Shown piece by piece: positions 8,422-18,918 of a DNA stretch of 32,537 nt. The translations under genes were made by a program, and so were the position numbers. Numbering within the stretch: the first letter of the stretch is position 1; each line of letters opens with the position of its first letter. The DNA is from Rhodocyclaceae bacterium (lineage in GTDB: Bacteria > Pseudomonadota > Gammaproteobacteria > Burkholderiales > Rhodocyclaceae): contig JANJVS010000054.1 in the NCBI GenBank assembly GCA_024709955.1, forward strand, positions 1-32,537, given 5' to 3'. The notes below the pieces were generated by a model, which was not told the DNA's origin, searched no databases, and was given only the letters and a program-made list of their open reading frames with translations.

Positions 8422-10971
8422 ATGAAAGTGACACGGCGTGAATTCATCAAGGCGAATGCGGTCGCGGCGGCAGCCGGCGTGGCCGGCATGACGGTGCCCG
8501 GCGCCCAGGCGCTCGCCCAGGCGAAGGCGGACGATGGCGTGCGCTGGGACAAGGGCGCGTGTCGCTACTGCGGCACCGGCTGCGGCGTGCTGGTCGGCGT
8601 CAAGGACGGCCGCATCGTGGCCACCCAGGGCGATCCCGACGCGCCGGTCAACAAGGGCCTCAACTGCGTCAAGGGCTACTTCCTGTCGAAGATCCAGTAC
8701 GGCAAGGACCGCCTCACCCAGCCGCTGCTGCGCATGAAGGACGGCAAGTTCGACAAGAACGGCGAATTCACGCCGATCAGCTGGGATCAGGCCTTCGACA
8801 TCATGGCCGAGAAGGTCAAGGCCACCATGAAGAATCCCGCCCAGGGGCCGTTCGGCGTCGCCATGTTCGGCTCCGGCCAATGGACGGTGTGGGAAGGCTA
8901 TGCCGCGGTCAAGCTGATGAAGGCGGGCTTCCGCTCCAACAGCATCGATCCGAACGCGCGCCACTGCATGGCTTCGGCGGTCGCCGGCTTCATGCGCACC
9001 TTTGGCATCGACGAGCCGATGGGCTGCTACGACGACATGGAACATGCCGATGCCTTCGTGCTGTGGGGCTCGAACATGGCCGAGATGCACCCGATCCTCT
9101 GGTCGCGCATCACCAACCGCCGCCTCACCGCGAACCACGTCAAGATCCACGTGCTGTCCACCTTCAGCCATCGCTCCTGCGAGCTGGCGGACAACGAACT
9201 GATCTTCAAGCCGCAGTCCGACCTGGCGATCCTCAACTACATCTGCAACTACATCATCCAGAACAACGCGGTCAACAAGGACTTCGTCGCCAAGCACGTC
9301 CATTTCTTCAAGGGCGTCACCGACATCGGCTACGGCCTGCGTCCCAATCATCCGCTTGAGCAGGCGGCCGGCAACAACGGCTATCCCGGCCCGGATGGCA
9401 AGCCGAAGGGCGATCCGAACAAGCATGCGCCGATCAGCTTCGACGAATTCGCCCAGTTCGTCTCCGAGTACACGCTGGACAAGGCCCACCAGATTTCCGG
9501 CGTGCCGAAGGATCGCCTCGAACTGCTGGCCAAGACCTATGCCGATCCGAAGACCAAGGTCTGCTCCTACTGGACCATGGGCTTCAACCAGCACACGCGC
9601 GGCACCTGGGTCAATAACATGATCTACAACGTGCATCTGCTGCTGGGCAAGATCTCCGAGCCGGGCAACGGCCCGTTCTCGCTGACCGGCCAGCCCTCCG
9701 CCTGCGGCACGGCGCGCGAGGTCGGCACCTTCGCCCACCGCCTGCCCGCCGACATGGTGGTCATGAACCCGAAGCACCGCGAGATTTCCGAGAAAATGTG
9801 GAAGCTGCCATCCGGCACGATTCCCGACAAGCCCGGCTACCACGCCGTGCTGCAGTCGCGCATGGCGAAGGACGGCAAGATCGGCTTCCTCTGGACCTCG
9901 ACCACCAACAACATGCAGGCCGGTCCGAACGTCAATGACGAGATCTATCCCGGCTGGCGCAACCCGAAATGTTTCACCGTCGTCTCCGACGTCTATCCGA
10001 CCGTGTCGGCGATGTCGGCCGACCTGATCCTGCCCTCCGCGATGTGGATGGAGAAGGAAGGCATGTACGGCAACGCCGAGCGGCGTGGCCAGATGTGGCG
10101 CCAGCAGGTCAAGGCGCCGGGCGATGCCAAGTCCGACCTCTGGCAGTACATGGAGTTCTCCAAGCGCTTCAAGACCGACGAGGTCTGGCCCGCCGAGCTG
10201 CTCGCCAAGATGCCCGAATACAAGGGCAAGACCCTCTACGAGGTGCTTTACCTGAACGGCCAGGTCAACAAGTTCCCGAAGGCCGAGACCGCGACCGTCA
10301 ATGCCCACGCTTGGGCGGGCTACAGCAACGACGAATCCGAGGCGTTCGGCTTCTACGTGCAGAAGGGCCTGTTCGAGGAATACGCGGAGTTCGGCCGCGG
10401 CCACGCCCACGACCTCGCGCCCTTCGAGACCTACCACAAGGTGCGCGGCCTGCGCTGGCCGGTGGTCGATGGCAAGGAGACCCTGTGGCGCTTCCGCGAG
10501 GGCTACGATCCCTACGTCAAGAAGGGCGAGGGCGTGCGCTTCTACGGCTATCCAGACGGCAAGGCGAAGATCTTCGCGCTGCCCTACCAGCCGGCGGCCG
10601 AGCAGCCGGACAACGAGTACGACCTGTGGCTGTGTACCGGTCGCGTGCTGGAGCATTGGCACACCGGCTCGATGACGCGGCGCGCGCCCGAGCTCTACAA
10701 GGCATTCCCCGACGCGGTGGTGTGGATGCACCCGAAGGACGCCGAGAAGCGCGGCATCAAGCGCAACGACGTCGTCAAGGTGGCGACCCGTCGCGGCGAG
10801 ATCCAGTTGCGCGTCGATACCAAGGGCCGCAACAAGCCGCCGGAGGGGCTGATCTTCATCCCCTTCTTCGACGAGCACCGTCTGGTCAACAAGCTCACCC
10901 TGGACGCCACTTGCCCGATCTCGAAGGAGACGGACTACAAGAAGTGCGCCGCCAAGGTGGTCAAGGTCTGA
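8422..10971 (+). CDS. napA: Periplasmic nitrate reductase catalytic subunit NapA
   Basis: Tat signal ([22 protein letters not shown]), [14 protein letters not shown] [4Fe-4S] motif, [12 protein letters not shown] with Mo-ligand Cys; 849 aa. Confidence 0.98.
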   Translation: MKVTRREFIKANAVAAAAGVAGMTVPGAQALAQAKADDGVRWDKGACRYCGTGCGVLVGVKDGRIVATQGDPDAPVNKGLNCVKGYFLSKIQYGKDRLTQPLLRMKDGKFDKNGEFTPISWDQAFDIMAEKVKATMKNPAQGPFGVAMFGSGQWTVWEGYAAVKLMKAGFRSNSIDPNARHCMASAVAGFMRTFGIDEPMGCYDDMEHADAFVLWGSNMAEMHPILWSRITNRRLTANHVKIHVLSTFSHRSCELADNELIFKPQSDLAILNYICNYIIQNNAVNKDFVAKHVHFFKGVTDIGYGLRPNHPLEQAAGNNGYPGPDGKPKGDPNKHAPISFDEFAQFVSEYTLDKAHQISGVPKDRLELLAKTYADPKTKVCSYWTMGFNQHTRGTWVNNMIYNVHLLLGKISEPGNGPFSLTGQPSACGTAREVGTFAHRLPADMVVMNPKHREISEKMWKLPSGTIPDKPGYHAVLQSRMAKDGKIGFLWTSTTNNMQAGPNVNDEIYPGWRNPKCFTVVSDVYPTVSAMSADLILPSAMWMEKEGMYGNAERRGQMWRQQVKAPGDAKSDLWQYMEFSKRFKTDEVWPAELLAKMPEYKGKTLYEVLYLNGQVNKFPKAETATVNAHAWAGYSNDESEAFGFYVQKGLFEEYAEFGRGHAHDLAPFETYHKVRGLRWPVVDGKETLWRFREGYDPYVKKGEGVRFYGYPDGKAKIFALPYQPAAEQPDNEYDLWLCTGRVLEHWHTGSMTRRAPELYKAFPDAVVWMHPKDAEKRGIKRNDVVKVATRRGEIQLRVDTKGRNKPPEGLIFIPFFDEHRLVNKLTLDATCPISKETDYKKCAAKVVKV

Positions 10972-11030
10972 TTCCGTAACCACATGAAAACGGGAAGCAA
11001 CGCAGGGGGCACGCTTCCCGTCAAGAGATC

Positions 11031-11882
11031 ATGGACAATGACACCAAGTCCAGAGGTTCCGCCCGTCGTCAGTTCCTCGCCGACACCGCGCGCATGGCGT
11101 GCGGCGTCGGGCTGCTGGGGCTGGGGCTCGGCCTCTATGCGCGCCACGCCACGGCGCTGCCCCCCGCCGCCATTCGCCCGCCGGGCGCATTGCCGGAAAG
11201 CGAGTTTGCCGGCGCCTGCATCCGCTGCGGCATGTGCGTGCGCGACTGTCCCTACGACATCCTGCACCTCGCCAAGCCCGAGGAGCCGATGTCTACCGGC
11301 ACGCCCTATTTCGTCGCGCGCCAGGCGCCCTGCGAGATGTGCGAGGACATCCCATGCGTGAAGGCTTGTCCGACCGGAGCGCTGGATCATGCGCTCACCG
11401 ACATCAACAAGTCCCGCATGGGGCTGGCGGTGCTGGTGGACCAGGAAACCTGCCTCAACTTCCTCGGCCTGCGCTGCGACATCTGCTATCGCGTCTGCCC
11501 GGTGATCGACAAGGCGATCACCCTGGAACCGCAGAACAACGCGCGCACCGGCAAGCACACCCTGTTCATTCCGGTGGTGCATTCGGACGCCTGCACGGGC
11601 TGTGGCAAGTGCGAGAAGGCTTGCCCGACGGAAATCGCCGCGATCAAGGTGTTCCCGCTCTACATGGCCAAGGGCCAGCTCTCGGCGCACTACCGGCTCG
11701 GCTGGGTCGAGAAGGAGAAGGCCGGCGGCAGCCTGGTGGCGCCGGACGTCGAGCACCAGTACAACCTGCCGGAGGGCATGAAGTATGAGCATGGCAAGGG
11801 CCTGTCCGTCAGCCCGTCCGGCGACGGCGCGCCCGGCGCCGCGCCGGGTCTGCCCAAGGCGCTGCAGGGAGACAGGCTATGA
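11031..11882 (+). CDS. napG: NapG ferredoxin-type quinol dehydrogenase component
   Basis: 283 aa; [23 protein letters not shown] Tat-like signal, four [4Fe-4S] Cys groups. Confidence 0.95.
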   Translation: MDNDTKSRGSARRQFLADTARMACGVGLLGLGLGLYARHATALPPAAIRPPGALPESEFAGACIRCGMCVRDCPYDILHLAKPEEPMSTGTPYFVARQAPCEMCEDIPCVKACPTGALDHALTDINKSRMGLAVLVDQETCLNFLGLRCDICYRVCPVIDKAITLEPQNNARTGKHTLFIPVVHSDACTGCGKCEKACPTEIAAIKVFPLYMAKGQLSAHYRLGWVEKEKAGGSLVAPDVEHQYNLPEGMKYEHGKGLSVSPSGDGAPGAAPGLPKALQGDRL

Positions 11883-12733
11883 GCGCGACTCCCGCACGTC
11901 CGGGCAGCGAAGCCATCGCCGAGAAGGGCTGGCTGGCCGCCCACAAGTGGCTGATCCTGCGCCGCGTCAGCCAGGTCGGCATCCTGCTGCTGTTCCTGGT
12001 CGGTCCATGGTTCAAGCTCTGGATCGTCAAGGGCAACCTCAACTACAGCTACACGCTGGACTTCCTGCCGCTGGCCGATCCCTACCTGCTGCTGCAGTCG
12101 CTGCTGGCGGGGCAGGCGCCGGAGAGGCTGGCCTTGATCGGCGTGGCGATCGTGCTGGCGCTCTACCTGCTGGTCGGCGGGCGCAGCTATTGCGCCTGGG
12201 TCTGCCCGGTCAATCTGGTGACCGATGCCGCCAACTGGTTGCGTGCGCGGCTCGGCCTCAAGGGGGGCGCGCACCTGTCGCGCGCCACGCGCTACTGGGT
12301 GCTCGGCATGACGCTGCTGGCGGCGGCTCTCGCGGGGACGCTGGTCTGGGAAATGGTCAACCCGGTCTCGATGCTGCACCGGGGGCTGTTCTTCGGGCTT
12401 GGTTTCGCCTGGGCGGTGATTCTCGCGGTATTCCTCTTCGATCTGTTCGTCATGCGCCATGGCTGGTGCGGCCACCTCTGTCCGGTGGGCGCCTTCTACA
12501 GCCTGATCGGCAAGCTGGCGCTGACGCGGATCAAGCTGCCGCGACGCGATGCCTGCAACGACTGCATGGACTGCTTCGCGGTGTGTCCGGAGCAGCAGGT
12601 GATCCGTCCGGCATTGAAGGGCATCGACGGCGCTCCGCCGGTGATTCTCGACGCGAACTGCACCAATTGCGGACGCTGCATCGACGTCTGTTCGAAGCAG
12701 GTGTTCGTCATCGGCAGTCGCTTTGGCAAATAG
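11879..12733 (+). CDS. napH: NapH membrane ferredoxin-type quinol dehydrogenase
   Basis: 284 aa; multiple TM helices, [34 protein letters not shown], two C-terminal CxxCxxC groups; overlaps the napG stop. Confidence 0.95.
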   Translation: MSATPARPGSEAIAEKGWLAAHKWLILRRVSQVGILLLFLVGPWFKLWIVKGNLNYSYTLDFLPLADPYLLLQSLLAGQAPERLALIGVAIVLALYLLVGGRSYCAWVCPVNLVTDAANWLRARLGLKGGAHLSRATRYWVLGMTLLAAALAGTLVWEMVNPVSMLHRGLFFGLGFAWAVILAVFLFDLFVMRHGWCGHLCPVGAFYSLIGKLALTRIKLPRRDACNDCMDCFAVCPEQQVIRPALKGIDGAPPVILDANCTNCGRCIDVCSKQVFVIGSRFGK

Positions 12734-12778
12734 GCAAGTAGCACTCTGTATTCATTTCTCACGGGAAGGGAGACGATC

Positions 12779-13231
12779 ATGAAACGAACCGTCACGATGG
12801 GCATGGCACTGGCCGCCGCGCTCCTGTTTGGCTGTACCCAGCAGTTCGCCGGCGTCAAGTCGATGCGCGGCGCCGATGTCGCGGCCGGCGACAAGGCGGA
12901 CGCACCGAAGACCTACGTCGGCAAGAAGCCGGGCCTGCAGCAGAAGGTCGCGCGCACCTTCAGCACCCAGCCGCCGGTCATTCCGCACGCGGTGGAGAAC
13001 TTCGACGAGATCACCCTCGAGGAAAACCAGTGCAACAGCTGTCACGGCGCGGAGAACTACGAGAAGAAGAAGGCGCCGAAGATCGGCGACAGCCACTTCA
13101 TCAATCCGGCCACCGGCCAGAAGCTCGCCGACAGCTCGATGGCGCGCCATAACTGCGTGCAATGCCACGTGCCGCAGGTCGATGCGCCGCCGCTGGTGGA
13201 AAACAACTTCGTCGGCAACGTCAAGAACTGA
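12779..13231 (+). CDS. napB: NapB diheme cytochrome c subunit
   Basis: 150 aa; CNSCH and CVQCH heme motifs, HAVENFDEITLEENQCNSCHG, NNFVGNVKN C terminus. Confidence 0.95.
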   Translation: MKRTVTMGMALAAALLFGCTQQFAGVKSMRGADVAAGDKADAPKTYVGKKPGLQQKVARTFSTQPPVIPHAVENFDEITLEENQCNSCHGAENYEKKKAPKIGDSHFINPATGQKLADSSMARHNCVQCHVPQVDAPPLVENNFVGNVKN

Positions 13232-13236
13232 CGCCG

Positions 13237-13275
13237 CCGCGCGGACGCGGGCCGCACGGCCCGAAGTCCGCGCGG
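13237..13275. terminator. Strong two-part hairpin between convergent napB and napF
   Basis: CCGCGCGGAC...GTCCGCGCGG outer stem with CGGGCC-GCAC-GGCCCG inner stem; no clear U tract. Confidence 0.5.
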
Positions 13276-13291
13276 AATACCCTCCGGTCCG

Positions 13292-13774
13292 CTAGTCGCC
13301 GGCGGTCGCCATCGTGACGGCGCCGGCGGGACAGGCCGAGACGCAGGCACCGCAACCGGTGCAGCGCTCGGCCAGGATTTCCGGCCGCGCCGCGCCGCCC
13401 AGCCGGGGCGAGAAGCGGATCGCCGCCTCGCCGCAGGCATCGCCGCAGCCGCGGCACACCACGTCGCGATAAGCCAGGCAGTCGTTTGCCACCGCCGCGC
13501 GCAGGCGCCACGGCGGCGTTCCCGTCTTCTGGCGCAGCGCGCGCGGCGCGCAGGCGTCGCGGCATTTGCCGCAGAAGGTGCATTCTCCGCGGGAAAAGTC
13601 GATCTCGGGATAGCCGCGCACCTGCGCCAGGATGCCGGTCGGACAGGCCGGGACGCAGGCGCCGCAGCGCGTGCAGGCGGCGAGGAAGTCCGGCTCGGCC
13701 AGGGCCCAGGGCGGGCGCAACGGCGCCTTGCGGCCGGAAAGGTCGCCGCGCAGGAATTGTCGTCTGGTGATCAT
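13292..13774 (-). CDS. napF: NapF ferredoxin-type protein
   Basis: 160 aa; MITRRQFLRGDLSGRKAPLRPPWA, CTRCGACVPACP, CTFCGKCRDAC, CTGCGACVSACP. Confidence 0.93.
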   Translation of the reverse strand: MITRRQFLRGDLSGRKAPLRPPWALAEPDFLAACTRCGACVPACPTGILAQVRGYPEIDFSRGECTFCGKCRDACAPRALRQKTGTPPWRLRAAVANDCLAYRDVVCRGCGDACGEAAIRFSPRLGGAARPEILAERCTGCGACVSACPAGAVTMATAGD

Positions 13775-13850
13775 GGCCCGATCCTAGCAAAACCCCGCTG
13801 CGTCAGTGCTGGCGTCGCCTCGCGGCGCCGCGTCGCGGGGACGTGAAACG

Positions 13851-13884
13851 AAAAGGGGGGCGGCCATCCGGCCGCCCCCCTTTT
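13851..13884. terminator. Bidirectional-type terminator hairpin downstream of napC
   Basis: AAAAGGGGGGCGGCC-ATCC-GGCCGCCCCCCTTTT, perfect 15-bp stem with A/T tails, 18 nt beyond the napC stop. Confidence 0.9.
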
Positions 13885-13901
13885 CGCCTTGTACGACGTT
13901 G

Positions 13902-14474
13902 TTACTCGTCGTCGTCTTCCTTCATGCCCTGCGGCTTCTTGTGGGCGATACCCTTGTGGCAGTCGATGCAGGTCTCGTTGTTCTTCTGGGCCAGTTCGTG
14001 CTGCTTGCGGCCGCGCTGCTTTTGCATCTCGGGGTTCATGCCGTCCCAGCTGTGGCAGTTGCGACATTCGCGGGAATCGGAGGCCTTCATGCGCTTCCAT
14101 TCGCGCTCGGCCATTTCCAGCCGGTGTGCCTCGAACTTCTCGGGCGTGTCGACGATGCCGGTGATCTTGCCGTAGACCTCCTTCGAGGCCTGGATCTTGC
14201 GCATGATCTTGTGCGTCCAGTCCTTCGGCACGTGGCAGTCGGAGCAGACCGCGCGCACGCCGGTGCGGTTCTGGTAGTGGATGGTCTTCTTGTACTCGAC
14301 ATAGACGTTGTCGCGCATCTCGTGGCAGGAGATGCAGAAGTCCATTGTGTTGGTGGCCTCCATGCCGGTGTTGAAGCCGCCCCAGAAGATGATGCCACCG
14401 ACGAAACCGAAGAACAGCAGGCCGATCAGCGAATACTTGGCGCTCGGCTGCTTGAGTGTGTTCCACAAGCTCAT
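13902..14474 (-). CDS. napC: NapC/NirT tetraheme cytochrome c quinol dehydrogenase
   Basis: 190 aa; one N-terminal TM and four CxxCH motifs (CISCH, CSDCH, CRNCH, CIDCH). Confidence 0.96.
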   Translation of the reverse strand: MSLWNTLKQPSAKYSLIGLLFFGFVGGIIFWGGFNTGMEATNTMDFCISCHEMRDNVYVEYKKTIHYQNRTGVRAVCSDCHVPKDWTHKIMRKIQASKEVYGKITGIVDTPEKFEAHRLEMAEREWKRMKASDSRECRNCHSWDGMNPEMQKQRGRKQHELAQKNNETCIDCHKGIAHKKPQGMKEDDDE

Positions 14475-14535
14475 TTTTAATGCCTCCCCTTGTTGCGAAT
14501 GGGGGCATGTTAGGCCCGCGCGGCGCCAAAACGCC

Positions 14536-14549
14536 TTGATCTAACTTAA
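14536..14549 (-). promoter_or_regulatory. Candidate FNR/Dnr-like box upstream of napC
   Basis: Minus strand TTAAGTTAGATCAA, 8/10 to TTGAT-N4-ATCAA; TAACAT -10-like hexamer at 14507-14512 (minus) at class II spacing. Confidence 0.5.
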
Positions 14550-14706
14550 GTCGCAATGGATTCGAGAGGCGCTCCCCGGGGAAGGGCGGACAGCCTGCCG
14601 GCGCTGACAGGTTCGCAAGGTGTGCGGCGGCGCCGATTCCCCGCTTCCGCCGTCCGCTACGGCGGGGAGCCGCAGCGGCTTCATCTGCGCCGACCGATGC
14701 CGACGC

Positions 14707-15543
14707 TCAGCGCTTGACGCCCTTGGCCTGCAGTTCCCTGACCTCGGCGATGTTGGCCTTGAGGACGCCGGCATCCTCGGAATCCGGCGGCAGCAGCTTG
14801 AGCAGGGTCTCCCAGTCGGTGAGCGCCTGGCCGTACTGCTTGGCGGCGTAGGCGGCGGTGCCGCGCAGCCAGAGCCCCTGCGGATTGGCCGGGTCGAGCT
14901 TGAGGGCCTGCTCGATGAGAGCGACGGTCTTGGCGTCGAAGCCGCCGATGCTGGCGGCCATGGTGTCGGCATAGTCGAGCAGGAGCTCGGCGTTGCCCTC
15001 GACCAGGCTGCCGGCGCGCTCGTAGGCGCGCAATGCCTCGGGCAGGCGGCCCATGGCCTTGTAGGAGCGCGCCAGCATGGCCCAGCCCTGCAGATTGTCC
15101 GGCTCCTTTTCGAGCTTGGCGGCGAGGCCGCTGACCATGCGGTCGATGTCGTCGGCGCTGAAGCGCTGCTGCTGCGGCGGATCGATGGCCGCCGGGTTGC
15201 CGAGGGTGAGGTAGAGCAGTGCGGCGCCGACGGGCAGGGCGAGGGCGAGGAGCAGCGACAGGGCGCGCGCCGGCGCCGGGGCGGCGGGCTGGGCGGTGGT
15301 CTCCTCCGCGCTGTCCTCGAGCAGGCGACGCTGCAACTCGGCGCGGGCCTGTTCGTAGTCCGCCGCGGAGAGAGAGCCCTCGGCGCGGTCGCTTTCCAGT
15401 TCGGCGAGCTCGTCGCGGTAGATGGCGGTGTTGATCTGCTTGCGGGAAAACTCGGTGCTGGCGGGACGGTGGCGCAGCGGCAGCAACAGCAACAGCAGGG
15501 CGACGCCGACGAGCAGCGTGGCGCCGATGGCGAATCCCATCAT
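14707..15543 (-). CDS. ccmI: CcmI cytochrome c biogenesis TPR protein
   Basis: MMGFAIGATLLVGVALLLLLLPLR..., INTAIYRDELAELESDRAEGSLSAADYEQARAELQRRLLED, TPR region; start at 15543 or 15540. Confidence 0.93.
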   Translation of the reverse strand: MMGFAIGATLLVGVALLLLLLPLRHRPASTEFSRKQINTAIYRDELAELESDRAEGSLSAADYEQARAELQRRLLEDSAEETTAQPAAPAPARALSLLLALALPVGAALLYLTLGNPAAIDPPQQQRFSADDIDRMVSGLAAKLEKEPDNLQGWAMLARSYKAMGRLPEALRAYERAGSLVEGNAELLLDYADTMAASIGGFDAKTVALIEQALKLDPANPQGLWLRGTAAYAAKQYGQALTDWETLLKLLPPDSEDAGVLKANIAEVRELQAKGVKR

Positions 15544-15998
15544 GACTGGTTTTCCTTGAGCAGCGCCTCGGCGCGTTGACGTTCTTCCTCGGAGAGCGGC
15601 GTGTCGGCGACCTGGCGCTCGCGCTTCCTCAGGTAGGCGACCAGCGCGCCGATACCGACGAGAAGCAGGATGAAGGGGCCGGCCCAGAGCAGGTAGGTCT
15701 GCGGCTTGACCTGCGGCCGGTAGAGCACGAAATCGCCGTAGCGGCTGACCAGGAAATCCTTCACCTCGGTGTCGGTCTTGCCTTCCTTGATCAGGTCGCG
15801 CACCTCGCGGCGCAGGTCCTTGGCCAGGTCGGCCTGGGAGCCGGCGAGCGATTCGTTCTGGCAGACCAGGCAGCGCAGTTCGGTGGCGATGTTCACGAGG
15901 CGCTGTTCGACCACCGGGTCCTCGGCGAGCGGCTTGGCCTCCTGCGCGGCGACGTTGAGGCAGCACAGCAGGGCGGCGAGCGCGAGCGGCTTCTTCAT
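15540..15998 (-). CDS. ccmH: CcmH apocytochrome thioreductase
   Basis: MKKPLALAALLCCLNVAAQ...LRCLVCQNESLAGSQADLAKDLRREVRDLI. Confidence 0.96.
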   Translation of the reverse strand: MKKPLALAALLCCLNVAAQEAKPLAEDPVVEQRLVNIATELRCLVCQNESLAGSQADLAKDLRREVRDLIKEGKTDTEVKDFLVSRYGDFVLYRPQVKPQTYLLWAGPFILLLVGIGALVAYLRKRERQVADTPLSEEERQRAEALLKENQS

Positions 15999-16519
15999 TT
16001 GTTGAGCTCCTGCGCCAGCGGGATGATCTTGTTCTGCAGCACCTCGGGGGTGATCGGGCCGATCTGCTTGAAGCGGATCACCCCCTGCTTGTCGATCAGG
16101 TAGGTTTCCGGCACGCCATATACGCCGTAGTTGATGCCGACGCGGCCGTCGGCGTCGTAGGCCGAGAGCAGGTAGGGATCGCCGAAGCGCGCCAGCCAGC
16201 GCTGGCCGTCCTCGCGCTTGTCCTTGTAGTTGAGGCCGACGATCGGCACCGTGCCGGTCTTGCCGAACTCGACCAGCAGCGGATGCTCCTCGCGGCAGGA
16301 CACGCACCAGGAGGCCCAGACGTTGAAGAGCCAGACCTTGCCCAGCATTTCCTTGGGCGAGAAGCTCTGGTCCGCCGCATGGAGCCGCGGCACGCTGAAG
16401 TCCGGCGCCGGCTTGCCGATCAGCGGCGAGGGCACCTCGCGCGGGTTGAGGTTGAGGCCGACCGCGAGCAGCGCGACCAGGACGATGAAGATGCCGAGGG
16501 GCAGGAGGAACTTGTTCAT
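15995..16519 (-). CDS. ccmG: CcmG/DsbE thiol:disulfide interchange protein
   Basis: 174 aa; VWLFNVWASWCVSCREEHPLL, GVYGVPETYLID. Confidence 0.96.
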   Translation of the reverse strand: MNKFLLPLGIFIVLVALLAVGLNLNPREVPSPLIGKPAPDFSVPRLHAADQSFSPKEMLGKVWLFNVWASWCVSCREEHPLLVEFGKTGTVPIVGLNYKDKREDGQRWLARFGDPYLLSAYDADGRVGINYGVYGVPETYLIDKQGVIRFKQIGPITPEVLQNKIIPLAQELNK

Positions 16520-18465
16520 GCGGTGGCTCCGGCGGCGGCCGCGGTGGCGGCGGCGGACTGCTTGACGCGGATGCGGTAGCGGCGGTCGGCGGCGGCCAGC
16601 AGGCCGCCGAGGGACATCAGCAGGCAGCCGCCCCAGATCCAGTCCACAAAGGGCTTGAAATAGACGCGCACCGCCCAGGCCTCGCCTTCCAGCGGCTCGC
16701 CGAGGGAGACATAGACGTCACGCGTCAGGCCGGCATCGATGGCAGCCTCGGTCATCGGCATCGCCGAGGTGTCGTAGTTGCGCTTCTCCGGATAGAGCGT
16801 GCGCAGCGGCTTGCCATCCTTCGTGAGCTCGAAGCTGCCGCGCGCGGCGACGTAGTTCGGACCGCGCACGTCATGCACGCCGAGGAACTTGAAGGTATGG
16901 CCGCCGACCGTCACCGTTTCGCCGGGGGACATGCGCACGTCGCGCTCCTCTTCGTAGGTGCTCACCATCGCCACGCCGACGACGAAGGCGGCGAGGCCGC
17001 AGTGGGCGATCTGCATGCCCCACCAAGAGGCGGTGGGCTTGCCGGTCTTGAAGCGCTCGACCGTCTGCAGGACGATCGCCGCGGCGATCCAGACGGCCAG
17101 CGCCAGCGCCAGGGCGACGTAGGCGTGCCACTCGCCCGCAAGCAGCGGCAGGCCGGCGCCGGCCAGCACGGCGGCGAGGGCGGCGGGCCAGAGCCTGCGC
17201 AGGATCGGCCCGATCTCGGCATGCTTCCAGCGCGCGATCGGCCCGGCGGCGACCAGCACCAGCAGCGGCAGCATGATCGGCACGAAGACGGCGTTGAAAT
17301 AGGGCGGCCCGACCGAAAGCTTGCCCATGCCCAGCGCGTCGATCAGCAGCGGGTAAAGGGTGCCGAGCAGCACGGCGCCGCAGGCGACCACCAGCAGCAC
17401 GTTGTTGACCAGCAGCAGGGTCTCGCGCGAGAGCAGCGCGAAGCGGCCGCCGAGGCTCACCTTCGGCGCGCGCGCGGCGAACAGCAGCAGCGAGCTGCCG
17501 ACGACGATGGCGAGCAGGATCAGGATGAAGATGCCGCGGCGCGGGTCGGTGGCGAAGGCATGCACCGAGGTGAGCACGCCGGAACGCACCAGGAAGGTGC
17601 CGAGCAGCGAGAGCGAGAAGGCGGCGATCGCCAGCAGCACGGTCCAGTTCTTGAAGCTGCCGCGCTTTTCGGTGACGGCGAGGGAGTGGATCAGCGCGGT
17701 GGCGACCAGCCAGGGCATGAAGGAGGCGTTCTCCACCGGATCCCAGAACCACCAGCCGCCCCAGCCGAGCTCGTAGTAGGCCCACCAGGAGCCGAGCGCG
17801 ATGCCGAGGGTAAGGAACACCCAGGCCACCGTGGTCCAGGGGCGCGACCAGCGCGCCCAGGCGGCGTCGAGCTGGCCGGCGAGCAGCGCGGCGATGGCGA
17901 AGGCGAAGGCCACCGACATGCCGACGTAGCCCATGTAGAGCAGGGGCGGGTGGAAGACCAGGCCCGGATCCTGCAGCAGCGGGTTGAGCGAGCGGCCTTC
18001 CTCGACGGCGGGGAGCAGGCGCTCGAAGGGGCTGGAGGTCAGCAGCACGAAGGCGAGCAGGCCGAAGGTGACGAGGCCGAGCACGCCGAGCACGCGCGCC
18101 ACCATCGCCTCGGGCAGCCGGCGCGAGAACAGCGCGACGGCCTGCGCCCAGCCGGTGAGCATCAGCACCCAGAGCAGCAGCGAGCCCTCGTGACCGCCCC
18201 ACACCGCCGAGATCCGGTACAGGGTCGGCAGCTGGGTGTTCGAGTGCTGCGCGACGTACTCGACCGAGAAGTCGTTGCTGTAGAAGGACCAGGTCAGGAC
18301 GAGGAAGGAGAACAGCACGAGCAGGAAGGCGGCGGCGGTCGCCGGCCGCGCCAGCGCGACCCATTGGGGCTGGTTGCGCTGGGCCCCCAGCAGCGGCAGC
18401 ACGCCCTGCACCAGGGTGACGAGCAGGGCGAGCATCAGGGCGAAGTGGCCTAGTTCCGGAATCAT
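16516..18465 (-). CDS. ccmF: CcmF heme lyase subunit
   Basis: 649 aa; AVWGGHEGSLLLWVL and GWGGWWFWDPVENASFMPWL. Confidence 0.97.
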   Translation of the reverse strand: MIPELGHFALMLALLVTLVQGVLPLLGAQRNQPQWVALARPATAAAFLLVLFSFLVLTWSFYSNDFSVEYVAQHSNTQLPTLYRISAVWGGHEGSLLLWVLMLTGWAQAVALFSRRLPEAMVARVLGVLGLVTFGLLAFVLLTSSPFERLLPAVEEGRSLNPLLQDPGLVFHPPLLYMGYVGMSVAFAFAIAALLAGQLDAAWARWSRPWTTVAWVFLTLGIALGSWWAYYELGWGGWWFWDPVENASFMPWLVATALIHSLAVTEKRGSFKNWTVLLAIAAFSLSLLGTFLVRSGVLTSVHAFATDPRRGIFILILLAIVVGSSLLLFAARAPKVSLGGRFALLSRETLLLVNNVLLVVACGAVLLGTLYPLLIDALGMGKLSVGPPYFNAVFVPIMLPLLVLVAAGPIARWKHAEIGPILRRLWPAALAAVLAGAGLPLLAGEWHAYVALALALAVWIAAAIVLQTVERFKTGKPTASWWGMQIAHCGLAAFVVGVAMVSTYEEERDVRMSPGETVTVGGHTFKFLGVHDVRGPNYVAARGSFELTKDGKPLRTLYPEKRNYDTSAMPMTEAAIDAGLTRDVYVSLGEPLEGEAWAVRVYFKPFVDWIWGGCLLMSLGGLLAAADRRYRIRVKQSAAATAAAAGATA

Positions 18466-18477
18466 GGCGAAGCCTCG

Positions 18478-18918
18478 TTATTGTTTGAGGGTTTGCCCGG
18501 TTTTCTGGGCCTGGTCGACGGCGTGCTGGGCCTCGGGAGGCATGTAGTTCTCGTCGTGTTTGGCGAGCACCTCGCTGGCGGCGAACACGCCGTCGGCGCC
18601 GATGCGGCCCTGGGCCACCGCGCCCTTGCCTTCCATGAACAGGTCGGGAAGGATGCCGGTGTAGGCGACCGGCACTTCCTTGGCCGTGTCGGTGATGACG
18701 AAGTGCACGGTGAGGTTGTCGCGCCGCAGCGAGCCTTCCTTGACCATGCCGCCGACGCGGAAGGTCTTGCCCTGCGGCGCCTTGCCCTCGGCGATCTCGG
18801 TGGGGGTGACGAAGAAGGCAATGTTGCTGTTGAGGGCGTTCAGCACCAGCGCGGCGGCGATGCCCAGCGCCGCGAGGCCGCCGCCGATCAGGGCGATGCG
18901 TTTGTGACGAGGTTTCAT
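18478..18918 (-). CDS. ccmE: CcmE heme chaperone
   Basis: 146 aa; [25 protein letters not shown] heme-binding motif. Confidence 0.97.
   Translation of the reverse strand: MKPRHKRIALIGGGLAALGIAAALVLNALNSNIAFFVTPTEIAEGKAPQGKTFRVGGMVKEGSLRRDNLTVHFVITDTAKEVPVAYTGILPDLFMEGKGAVAQGRIGADGVFAASEVLAKHDENYMPPEAQHAVDQAQKTGQTLKQ

Noticed and set aside
8146-10983. 945-aa minus-strand ORF antisense to napA
   Set aside because: Same shadow-ORF character; napA on the plus strand is unambiguous.
14622-14640. GTGCGGCGGCGCCGATTCC as another copy of the dispersed repeat
   Set aside because: Too short and diverged to separate from GC-rich background.
16873-18453. 526-aa plus-strand ORF antisense to ccmF
   Set aside because: Gln/Glu/Gly/Arg/His-rich shadow ORF; ccmF is certain.
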